DNA of 64,000 bases from Fluctibacter halophilus (GTDB lineage: Bacteria > Pseudomonadota > Gammaproteobacteria > Enterobacterales > Alteromonadaceae), in NCBI RefSeq assembly GCF_020687825.1, contig NZ_JAJEWP010000001.1:1162433-1226432 (forward strand), given 5' to 3'. Position numbers and translations under genes: made by a program. Below, in pieces: positions 1 through 8,300 of this stretch. Positions within the stretch are counted from its first letter, which is position 1; each line of letters starts with the position of its first letter. The notes below the pieces were generated by a model. That model saw only the letters and a program-made list of their open reading frames with translations, had not been told where the DNA came from and did no database searches.

Positions 1-298
1 CCCAACCGATAACGCCTGGGGTTACCGTCTGGCCGCAGTGGCCGACTTTAACAACGTGTTCTCGGGTATCAATTTGCGTGCACGTGCCACATTCGCACAC
101 GATGTAGACGGTATTACACCAGACCCAATGTTCCTGTTCGTTGAAGGCCGTAAGTCCAGTAGCCTGGGCTTAACGTTTGACTATCTGAGCAAGATGTCAG
201 CGACGGTTTCTTACAACAGTTACTGGGGTGGTGTTGGCACGACGAACAGTCTTGCCGACCGTGATTACATCGCCTTAGACTTTAAATATTCAATCTAG
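1..298 (+). CDS. DUF1302 family protein, C-terminal fragment
   Basis: Only the last ~98 codons are present; the reading frame is open from base 2 and the gene starts left of the window. The fragment alternates short hydrophobic and polar stretches with aromatic residues (e.g. ATVSYNSYWGG) and ends in YIALDFKYSI, as expected for strands of an outer-membrane beta-barrel. I assign DUF1302 mainly because this family typically sits directly before a DUF1329 gene, as here (11 bp gap), and because the barrel-like pattern fits. Function is not established; a porin-like role in passage of hydrophobic compounds is inference. The partial length limits certainty. Confidence 0.6.
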   Translation, partial: PTDNAWGYRLAAVADFNNVFSGINLRARATFAHDVDGITPDPMFLFVEGRKSSSLGLTFDYLSKMSATVSYNSYWGGVGTTNSLADRDYIALDFKYSI

Positions 299-309
299 AG
301 AGCAGCATT

Positions 310-1677
310 ATGATGAAGAAATTTGTCCTGGCGACCTCTGCGCTTGCGTTAGCAATGAGCGCCGCGACCCTTCAAGCGAAGGTGTCTGAAGCAGAAGCCG
401 CCAAACTGGGAAGTGAACTAACTCCGCTGGGGGGTGAAAAAGCCGGTAATGCTGATGGCAGTATTCCCGCATGGACCGGAGGTATCACCTCTGCGCCTGC
501 AGGTTATTCTGTTGGGGATTTCCACCCTGACCCTTATGCCGATGACAAAGTATTGTTCACCATCACAGCAGCAAACTACAAAGAGTATGCTGATTACCTG
601 AGTGATGGTCAGAAGAAAATGTTCGAAACCTATCCGGACACGTTCACCATGCCGGTTTACCAAACCCGTCGTTCGGCTTCGAACCCTGAGTTTGTGTACG
701 AAGCAACCAAAAAGAATGCCACCACTGCTGAGCTAGTGCAGGGCGGTAACGGGATTAAAAATGCTGCCGTCGGTGTGCCATTCCCAATCCCACAAAATGG
801 TGTTGAAGCAATTTGGAACCACATTCTGCGCTACCGCGGACATGCGGTTACCCGTAACGGTGGTCAGGCTGCTGTTACCGCTTCCGGCGATTTTAACGTG
901 ATTGGCTTCGATGAAATCTTGTTGGTGAAGTATTCAGACAAGGATGCGACTGCTGAAGCGCTGCTGGAAGAAAATATTCTGATGAAGTTTAAGCAGAAGA
1001 TCACATCGCCAGCCCGTTTGGCAGGTACCGCATTGTTGGTACACGAAACCATGGACCAGGTGCGTGAACCTCGCCAAGCCTGGACCTACAACACCGGTCA
1101 ACGTCGTGTACGTCGTGCACCCAACATTGCCTATGACGCACCCGGTACTGCGTCAGATGGCCTGCGTACCACTGACGATTTCGACATGTTCAACGGTGCA
1201 CCAGACCGTTACACCTGGGAGTTGAAAGGTAAAAAAGAAATGTATGTTGCGTACAACAATTATAAGTTGCACAGCAACAACGCCAATTACGGCGACATTC
1301 TGAAGCCTGGTCATATCAACCCTGAGCTGACCCGTTGGGAAAAGCACCGTGTATGGGTGGTGGAAGCGAACCTGAAGCCAGAATACCGTCACGTCTACCA
1401 GAAGCGCGTTTTCTACATCGACGAGGATAGCTGGCAGGTACAAGTCGCTGACATGTACGACAACCGCGGCGAATTGTATCGTGTTGGTGTCGCATACGGT
1501 GTAAATTATTACGAAGTTCCCACCCAATGGTCTACGCTAGACGTATACCATGATCTGAACTCGCGTCGTTACCTGGCGCTGGGACTGGATAATGAAGATC
1601 GTGTCTACGATTTCACCGTAACACCAGATGATCGTGAATTTACACCTCAGGCGCTAAGGCGCGAAGGTATTCGCTGA
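310..1677 (+). CDS. DUF1329 family LolB-like periplasmic/outer-membrane protein
   Basis: A 455-residue protein with a clear signal peptide (MMKKFVLATSALALAMSA, cleavage probably after TLQA near residue 23). No lipobox cysteine is visible, so it is probably soluble periplasmic or peripherally attached. Length and features such as GGITSAPAGY near the N-terminus and the WVVEANLKPEYRHVY region fit DUF1329, whose fold is predicted to resemble lipoprotein carriers of the LolA/LolB type. It follows the DUF1302 gene by 11 bp and precedes a YCF48-like gene and an RND transporter, so a role in handling a lipid or hydrophobic ligand in the periplasm is likely but unproven. ATG at 313 is an equally possible start. 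Confidence 0.85.
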   Translation: MMKKFVLATSALALAMSAATLQAKVSEAEAAKLGSELTPLGGEKAGNADGSIPAWTGGITSAPAGYSVGDFHPDPYADDKVLFTITAANYKEYADYLSDGQKKMFETYPDTFTMPVYQTRRSASNPEFVYEATKKNATTAELVQGGNGIKNAAVGVPFPIPQNGVEAIWNHILRYRGHAVTRNGGQAAVTASGDFNVIGFDEILLVKYSDKDATAEALLEENILMKFKQKITSPARLAGTALLVHETMDQVREPRQAWTYNTGQRRVRRAPNIAYDAPGTASDGLRTTDDFDMFNGAPDRYTWELKGKKEMYVAYNNYKLHSNNANYGDILKPGHINPELTRWEKHRVWVVEANLKPEYRHVYQKRVFYIDEDSWQVQVADMYDNRGELYRVGVAYGVNYYEVPTQWSTLDVYHDLNSRRYLALGLDNEDRVYDFTVTPDDREFTPQALRREGIR

Positions 1678-1683
1678 TCCTGA

Positions 1684-1710
1684 AAAACGGTTGGCGATGC
1701 CAACCGTTTT
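1684..1710 (+). terminator. Intrinsic terminator-like hairpin after the DUF1329 gene
   Basis: A perfect 12-bp stem (AAAACGGTTGGC / GCCAACCGTTTT) with a 3-base loop lies 7 bp after the stop. The 3' arm ends in TTTT. It sits inside the four-gene module, so it probably makes the two distal genes less expressed than the DUF1302/DUF1329 pair, rather than fully separating them. Confidence 0.75.
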
Positions 1711-1739
1711 CATTTGTAACCTACGAAACAGTGAGTGAG

Positions 1740-2762
1740 ATGCTGAAACAATTCTTACCCGCCTGCGCTTTAGCGCTGACCGTCAGCAGTCATGCTGAAC
1801 AAGCCTATCAGGCCCCGCTTGTCACTGATTCCCTGCTATTGGATATCGCCCACAACACTGTGCAATCGATCATTGTCGGTGAACGAGGACATATTCTGAG
1901 CAGTGAAGATGGCATCCAATGGCAGCAGTCTTCTGTGCCAACCGTTTCCACATTAACTGCCGTTGCTATGGTCGATGAGCACGCTTGGGTCGTCGGTCAT
2001 GATGCCGTTATCCTGCATAAAGTCGCTGGCGACACACAGTGGCAACGTCAGTATTTCGATCCGGAACTGGAAAAGCCATTACTGGATGTGCTGTTTTTTG
2101 ACACCCAACACGGTATCGCAATTGGTGCCTATGGTACGTTTTTTCGTACTCGCGATGGCGGTGCTAACTGGCAATCGGAGCGTCATGCCGAATTTCTCAG
2201 TGAAGACGACCAGGCCTACCTGAATGATATCCGCCAGGAAAGTGAAGACTTTTATCAGCAAGAATTGTCGTCCATTCTTCCTCACCTAAACCGTGTCAGT
2301 CGCGACGGTGATCGTTTGTGGCTGGCCGGTGAAATGGGCTTATTGGCCTACAGTGATGATCAGGGGAGTAATTGGCAACGGATGGAGCTGGATTACTACG
2401 GTTCGTTTTTCGATATTCGACGCACCGCAGCGGGCGTTCTGGCCGCTGGCCTCAGAGGTACGCTGTTTCGTCTTGATGAAGCCTCCGAGCAGTGGCAACG
2501 GGTACCGTCCGGCTCACAGGCGTCACTGAACAGTATCGTGACCGATAGCGCGCTCAACGAAGCACTGGTGGTTGGCAACAACGGAACATTGGTTTGTGTT
2601 ACACCGACAGCTCAGGAGCAGGTGCAGTTGGCTGACAATGATGCCGTGGTCAATGCAACGGTGTTCAAAGGCCATTTAATTACAGTCACCGCTGGCGGTG
2701 TTCAGACCCTGCCTCTGGATGCTAACTCTTCAACCTGCAAAAAGGTACGTGAGCAACTATGA
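1740..2762 (+). CDS. YCF48/BNR-type beta-propeller protein, secreted
   Basis: About 340 residues with a signal peptide (MLKQFLPACALALTVSSHAEQ). At least six recurring blade motifs are visible, each V/AG-x-x-G-x-x plus a variable SxDxGxxW-like stretch: VGERGHILSSEDGIQW, VGHDAVILHK, IGAYGTFFRTRDGGANW, AGEMGLLAYSDDQGSNW, AGLRGTLFRLDEASEQW and VGNNGTLVCV. This is the photosystem II assembly factor YCF48-like / BNR propeller pattern. ATG at 1740 is chosen over in-frame GTG at 1731 because it gives a conventional signal peptide. The stop overlaps the next gene by 4 bp (ATGA), implying translational coupling to the RND transporter and suggesting it is a periplasmic partner of that pump. Confidence 0.8.
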   Translation: MLKQFLPACALALTVSSHAEQAYQAPLVTDSLLLDIAHNTVQSIIVGERGHILSSEDGIQWQQSSVPTVSTLTAVAMVDEHAWVVGHDAVILHKVAGDTQWQRQYFDPELEKPLLDVLFFDTQHGIAIGAYGTFFRTRDGGANWQSERHAEFLSEDDQAYLNDIRQESEDFYQQELSSILPHLNRVSRDGDRLWLAGEMGLLAYSDDQGSNWQRMELDYYGSFFDIRRTAAGVLAAGLRGTLFRLDEASEQWQRVPSGSQASLNSIVTDSALNEALVVGNNGTLVCVTPTAQEQVQLADNDAVVNATVFKGHLITVTAGGVQTLPLDANSSTCKKVREQL

Positions 2763-5074
2763 ACAGTTTGATCGACTTTTGTGAAAAGGCCGTATTCCGT
2801 CATCGACTGTGGGTCATCGTGGCATTTTTAATTGCCACCGTGTTTCTGGCTTATCAATCCTCGCAACTGAAACTGGATGCAGGTTTCACCAAAAACATCC
2901 CGTTAGAACACCAATACATGGTCAACTACATGAAGCACCGCAAGGACTTCGGTGGAGCAAACAGTATTCTGGTGTCGGTGTGCGATCGCAATGGCAATAT
3001 TTTTAATCAGAACTTTTTCGATACCCTGAAGAATGTGCATGACCAGTTGTTTTTCATCAACGGTGTAGACCGTGCTTTGGTGAAATCTCTGTTCAGTTCT
3101 TCGACGCGGTTTACCGAAATTGTTGAAGGGGGCTTCGCTGGCGGACCTGTCATCCCAGCGGACTTCAATTCATCACGCCAGGAAGCGTTGGAGTTGGTAT
3201 CGCGCAATATCGACAAGGCCGGTATTGTGGGACGCTTGGTGTCAAATGATTTTCAGTGTGCGATGGTCACTGCTCAGCTATTGGAGCTTGACCCTGACAC
3301 TGGCGAAAAACTGGATACCCTGGCGTTTGCAGACCAGCTTGAAATCCAGCTACGCGACAAGTTTGAGTCTGATCAGATCAGTATTCACATTATCGGCTTT
3401 GCCAAAATGATTGGCGATGTCGCCGATGGTGCCAAAGACGTTGTGTTGTTCTTTGCAATCGCCATCGCCATCACCGCTGTCATGGTGTTCTTCTTTTCAA
3501 AATCAGTGATGTTAACCTTCCTGCCGCTACTGTGTTCAGTGATCGCGGTGGTTTGGCAAATGGGATTGTTAACCTTGCTCGGTTTTGGCCTCGACCCAAT
3601 GTCTATTCTGGTGCCGTTCCTGGTGTTTGCCATCGGCGTCAGCCACGGCGTGCAGATGATCAATGCGGTCGGTAAACGGGTTGTGGATGGCGCAGACGCC
3701 AAAGTTGCAGCGCAATTGGCGTTTCGTACCTTATTGATCCCCGGTGGGGTGGCGTTATTGTCCGACACCGTCGGCTTTATGACCTTGCTGGTGATTGATA
3801 TCGGTATTATTCGAGAACTGGCGATCACGGCCAGTTTGGGTGTCGCGGTAATCATCCTTACCAACCTGTTGCTGTTGCCGGTGTTAATGAGCTATGCCCG
3901 TTTCAGCGACCGCTATAAAGCACGGTTCGCCGGGAAGGAGCACCGTGCTGACAAGTTCTGGGATACCATTTCACATTGCTCCAATGCCCGTGTTGCTTAT
4001 GTCATTCTTGCCGTGACGGCAGTATTGTTCTTGTTTGGCTGGCAGCAATCGAAGCAAATGAAGATCGGTGATTTGCATGCCGGCGCGCCAGCATTGCACT
4101 CGGATTCACGCTACAATCAGGACACCTTCCTGATCACTGACAAGTACACCATCAGCGTGGACTACATGTCGGTATTGGTAGAAGCGCCGCCTGAGTCCTG
4201 TACGTCCTATGACGTGATGAACGCCATTGATACCTTCCAGTGGAAAATGGAAAACATTGAAGGGGTGCAATCGGCAGTGTCACTGGCATCGGTGTCCAAG
4301 GTGGTAAACGCGGGTTACAACGAGGGCAACCCTAAATGGCGGGTGTTGCCGCGTAATCAGCAAACCATGGTACAAGCCATATCACGGATCCCAACGTCGT
4401 CGGGTCTGTTAAACGGTGACTGTTCGGTGATGCCGGTGATCATGTTTATGGCGGACCACAAAGCGGAAACCATCGATCGGGTGGTCAATGCGGTCAAAGA
4501 GTTCCGCCAGGAGTATGAGACCGACGAGCTGAAGTTCAAGCTGGCGTCAGGCCCTGTGGGTGTCATGGCGGCGCAGAATGAGGCCGTGTCCAATGCCCAA
4601 ACCCCCATGATGATGTATGTGTTTGGCGCCGTCATTTTATTGTGTCTGCTCAGCTTCCGTTCCGTCAGAGCGACATTGTCAGTGGTTATACCGCTGTACG
4701 TGGTATCAATTTTGGCTCAGGCACTGATGACCTACCTGGAAATCGGCCTTACCGTATCCACGTTACCTGTGATTGCGCTTGGGGTGGGGATCGGTGTCGA
4801 CTACGGTATTTATATACTGTCGACCATGAGCGTTAAGCTCAAAGAAGGCATGCCTTGTCGCCAGGCGTATTTCGAAGCGTTGAAAGAGCGGGGCAGTGCG
4901 GTGCTGTTTACCGGTATCACTCTGGCCGTTGGCGTCAGTACCTGGGTCTTCTCCTCCCTCAAGTTCCAGATGGATATGGGGATTCTGCTGACCTTCATGT
5001 TTGTGGTTAATATGCTCGGTGCAACCATTGTTTTGCCGGCTTTGGCATCACTTTTCTGGTACAAGCAAAAATAA
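2759..5074 (+). CDS. MMPL/RND-family transporter
   Basis: 771 residues, the size of short RND proteins with two repeats of one helix plus a periplasmic domain plus five helices. There is an N-terminal transmembrane helix (VIVAFLIATVFLAY), a first helical block near residues 220-380 and a second near 620-765. SSD-like segments are seen, such as VPFLVFAIGVSHGVQM and LPVIALGVGIGVDYGIY, the latter with the Gly-rich/Asp motif typical of MMPL proton-relay helices. It overlaps the propeller gene by 4 bp and ends the module. No membrane-fusion protein gene is visible, so it probably moves lipids or other hydrophobic molecules with the neighbouring DUF1329 and DUF1302 proteins rather than acting as a classical AcrB-type drug pump. 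The substrate is unknown. Confidence 0.85.
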   Translation: MNSLIDFCEKAVFRHRLWVIVAFLIATVFLAYQSSQLKLDAGFTKNIPLEHQYMVNYMKHRKDFGGANSILVSVCDRNGNIFNQNFFDTLKNVHDQLFFINGVDRALVKSLFSSSTRFTEIVEGGFAGGPVIPADFNSSRQEALELVSRNIDKAGIVGRLVSNDFQCAMVTAQLLELDPDTGEKLDTLAFADQLEIQLRDKFESDQISIHIIGFAKMIGDVADGAKDVVLFFAIAIAITAVMVFFFSKSVMLTFLPLLCSVIAVVWQMGLLTLLGFGLDPMSILVPFLVFAIGVSHGVQMINAVGKRVVDGADAKVAAQLAFRTLLIPGGVALLSDTVGFMTLLVIDIGIIRELAITASLGVAVIILTNLLLLPVLMSYARFSDRYKARFAGKEHRADKFWDTISHCSNARVAYVILAVTAVLFLFGWQQSKQMKIGDLHAGAPALHSDSRYNQDTFLITDKYTISVDYMSVLVEAPPESCTSYDVMNAIDTFQWKMENIEGVQSAVSLASVSKVVNAGYNEGNPKWRVLPRNQQTMVQAISRIPTSSGLLNGDCSVMPVIMFMADHKAETIDRVVNAVKEFRQEYETDELKFKLASGPVGVMAAQNEAVSNAQTPMMMYVFGAVILLCLLSFRSVRATLSVVIPLYVVSILAQALMTYLEIGLTVSTLPVIALGVGIGVDYGIYILSTMSVKLKEGMPCRQAYFEALKERGSAVLFTGITLAVGVSTWVFSSLKFQMDMGILLTFMFVVNMLGATIVLPALASLFWYKQK

Positions 5075-5105
5075 TTTTTTGCATAGTTATTACCGTGTTC
5101 AACGC

Positions 5106-5134
5106 AAAAGGGGCCAATTTGGCCCCTTTTTATT
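5106..5134 (+). terminator. Rho-independent terminator of the RND module
   Basis: AAAAGGGGCC / GGCCCCTTTT forms a perfect 10-bp stem with a 5-base loop, followed by TATTT. It lies 31 bp after the transporter stop. Confidence 0.9.
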
Positions 5135-5253
5135 TCTCTTTAATGCATAGTTATCTGACGTGTTAAAATCTGGTTAATTTATCCCTTTCAAAGCGGCCTG
5201 ATTTTAGGGAAAATACGCGCAAATTTAGCAGAAACTGTATATATCTCAGTCTT

Positions 5254-5283
5254 TTGACTAATCTAATTAGACCCACTGATAAG
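5254..5283 (+). promoter_or_regulatory. Possible sigma70 promoter of the glutamate dehydrogenase gene
   Basis: TTGACT at 5254-5259 with a 17-18 bp spacer to a GATAA-containing -10-like element near 5278. The -10 match is poor. The rest of the 290-bp gap (5075-5364) holds the preceding terminator and an 11-bp direct repeat (TGCATAGTTAT at 5080 and 5144) but no gene. Confidence 0.3.
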
Positions 5284-5364
5284 ACCTGTTGGTGGGACTG
5301 GTGACCTTTGATACCCAACAACTCGACGACAAGTCACGACAAAGACAAAAACAAGGTACGCTAC

Positions 5365-8300
5365 ATGACGGTTGCAACGCACCAACATTCAGTTCTCCTC
5401 GATAACGTGTTTACGTTGATCAACAAGAAAGTGCCTAAAGCACACGCTAAGTTGGTTGAACAGTTCTCACGTATCCTGTTCCGGAATATTTCCCAGGACG
5501 ACCTGGAAAACCGGAATGACAGCGACTTATATGGCGCCACACTCAGCCTGTGGAATGAATTTTCCAAGTACAACAGTGCCAAGCCCAGTATTCGCGTGTT
5601 TAATCCTGAAATCGCAAAAAACGGATGGCAGTCATCGCACACCATTGTCGAAATCATCCTCAAGGACACGCCATTTCTGGTTGATTCTGTGCGCATGACC
5701 CTCAATCGTTTGGGGATCACTGCCCATCTGTTGTTGCATAGCCCGATTTCTATCAAGCGTGATGCCAAACATCACCTTGTTGAATTTGTCGGAGGGTCTT
5801 CAGAGGAACAACCGGCTGAGAAGGGCTATAGTCGCGAAACGGTTTTCCTGATTGAAGTGGATCGCCAAACCACCAAAAAAGCACTGGATAGCCTGTGCGA
5901 CGAATTGCTGGGTGTGGTCAGTGAGGTTTCTCTTGCCGTTTCTGACTGGCAGCCTATGCGTGACAAGATGTCTGCCATCATCAAGGACTTTAAAAAGCAA
6001 CCGTTTCCCGGTAGCAAACGGGACCAGGAACAGGCAGTGAAGTTTCTCACCTGGCTAAATGATCATAACTTTACCCTGATGGGGTATCGTTACTATGACG
6101 TTAAAGCCATCGAGGGTGATCATCGCTGGGTGCCGCAAAACGATTCAAGTCTGGGCCTGATGAAAAACTCTGTCAGTGATCGTGAGCGAGTATTGTCCAA
6201 ATTACCCGCGTCTGCACGGGCCGAAGCCCTGAGCCATCATGCGCTGATCCTGACCAAAACCAATACCCGGGCCAAAATCCATCGTCCTGCCTACATGGAT
6301 TATGTCGGGGTTAAATGCTTCGACAAAGACGGTAACGTCATCGGTGAACACCGTTTCCTGGGTCTGTATTCTGCATCTTTTTACAACAGCAGTGCACTGC
6401 AGTTGCCGGTATTGAAAGACAAAATCGATCGTATTTGTGAATACTCCGGTTTCGAGAAAGGCACCCACGCCTACAAAACCTTCCTTAATATCATTGAAAC
6501 CTATCCTCGGGATGAAATCCTGCAAGGCAGTGCTGAAGAATTGGGACAAATTGTCCTGGGTATCTTCCAGATGCAGGAGCGGGGCATTTCACGGTTGTTC
6601 GTGCGTAAAGATGTGTTTGGACGTTATTTCTCCTGCATGGTGTATGTACCTCGGGAGCGTTACAACACGGCCTTACGTAAAGACACCCAGGCGTTGTTGA
6701 AAAAGTCATTCAACAGCGACGAAGAAGTGGAATTCACCACATACTTCTCAGAGTCTGTGTACGCCAGAACCCATTACATCGCCCGAGTCAAAGACAACAA
6801 TGCGGAATACAACGTGAAGGAAATCGAGAAAAACATCATTGAGCTGACCAAGAGCTGGAACGATCGCCTGGCAGCAACTATTCGTTCGAATCACGGTGAA
6901 GCCGCGGGCAAAACGTTGGAGAAACGCTACGATAATGCCTTTTCTCCGAGCTATCAGGAACAGAACCTGCCCAGTGCGGCGCTGGTTGATATTGAACGCC
7001 TGGAGCGACTCGACGATACCCACACACTGGATATGCTGTTTTACCGTCCTCAGGAAGAGGCCCGCGACAGCAATACGGTTAAACTGAAGCTGTTCCACCG
7101 CCACGAACCGATCCACTTGTCGGCCGTGCTGCCGATGCTTGAAAACTTCGGTCTGCGCGTCATTGACGAAAGTCCTTATCGGATCCAATGTGCAGACGGC
7201 GTTGTGAACTGGATCATGGACTTCTCCATGTTGCACTCCAACGGCGACAACATGGACATGGAAAAGGCGCAGAACCTGTTCCAGGATGCGTTTGCCAAAG
7301 TCTGGCACAACGATCTTGAAGACGATCCCTTCAACCGACTGGTACTTGGCGCAGGTCTGACTGGCCGGGATGTCACTGTTCTGCGTGCTTACGCGAAGTA
7401 CATGCGCCAGACTGGCAGTTCTTTCTCGATCACGTACATGGCTAATACACTGGCAAACTATCCGGCCATTGCCCGGGTATTGGTGGATTTGTTCGCGCAA
7501 CGGTTTAATCCGAAGCTGAAACGCTCAGAGAAGAAAGAGCAAGCCTTGCTAAGTTCAGTAAAAGAGCAGTTGGAACAAGTGTCGAACCTAGATGATGACC
7601 GTATCATCAGTCGTTACCTGGACATGATCCTTGCTACCTTGCGGACTAACTTCTACCAGCCTGACGAACAAGGCAACGAAAAACCTTATGCGGCGTTTAA
7701 GATGCAGCCTGAGTTGATCCCAGACATGCCATTGCCGCTGCCGAAGTTTGAAATTTTCGTTTACTCGCCACGGGTAGAGGGTGTTCACCTGCGTGGTGGC
7801 AAAGTCGCACGGGGTGGTTTGCGCTGGTCTGATCGTCTGGAAGATTTCCGTACCGAGGTGCTGGGGCTGGTAAAAGCGCAACAGGTGAAAAACACCGTGA
7901 TTGTACCGGTCGGTGCAAAAGGTGGTTTTGTGTGTAAAAGCCTGCCGTTCAGTGAAGGTCGTGAGGCGATCCAGGCTGAAGGCCAGGCGTGCTACAAGAT
8001 TTTCATCCGCAGTTTGCTCGACATTACTGACAACATTGTCAATGGTGAGATTGTACCGCCACGGGATGTCGTGCGTCTGGATGAAGACGATCCTTATCTG
8101 GTGGTTGCGGCAGACAAAGGTACCGCAACATTCTCAGACATTGCTAACGGTATCGCCAAAGAGTTCGATTTCTGGCTTGGTGATGCGTTTGCGTCCGGTG
8201 GCAGTATCGGTTACGACCACAAGGGCATGGGCATTACCGCCCGGGGTGCCTGGGAGTCAGTGAAACGCCACTTCCGTGAAATGGGCATCGATTGTCAAAC

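Noticed and set aside
5308-5364. TTG start extending gdhB by 19 residues
   Set aside because: No ribosome-binding site; the extension is polar, whereas ATG 5365 has AAGG at good spacing.
6748-7500. 250-residue minus-strand open frame inside gdhB
   Set aside because: Antisense shadow of a strong coding region; no family features.
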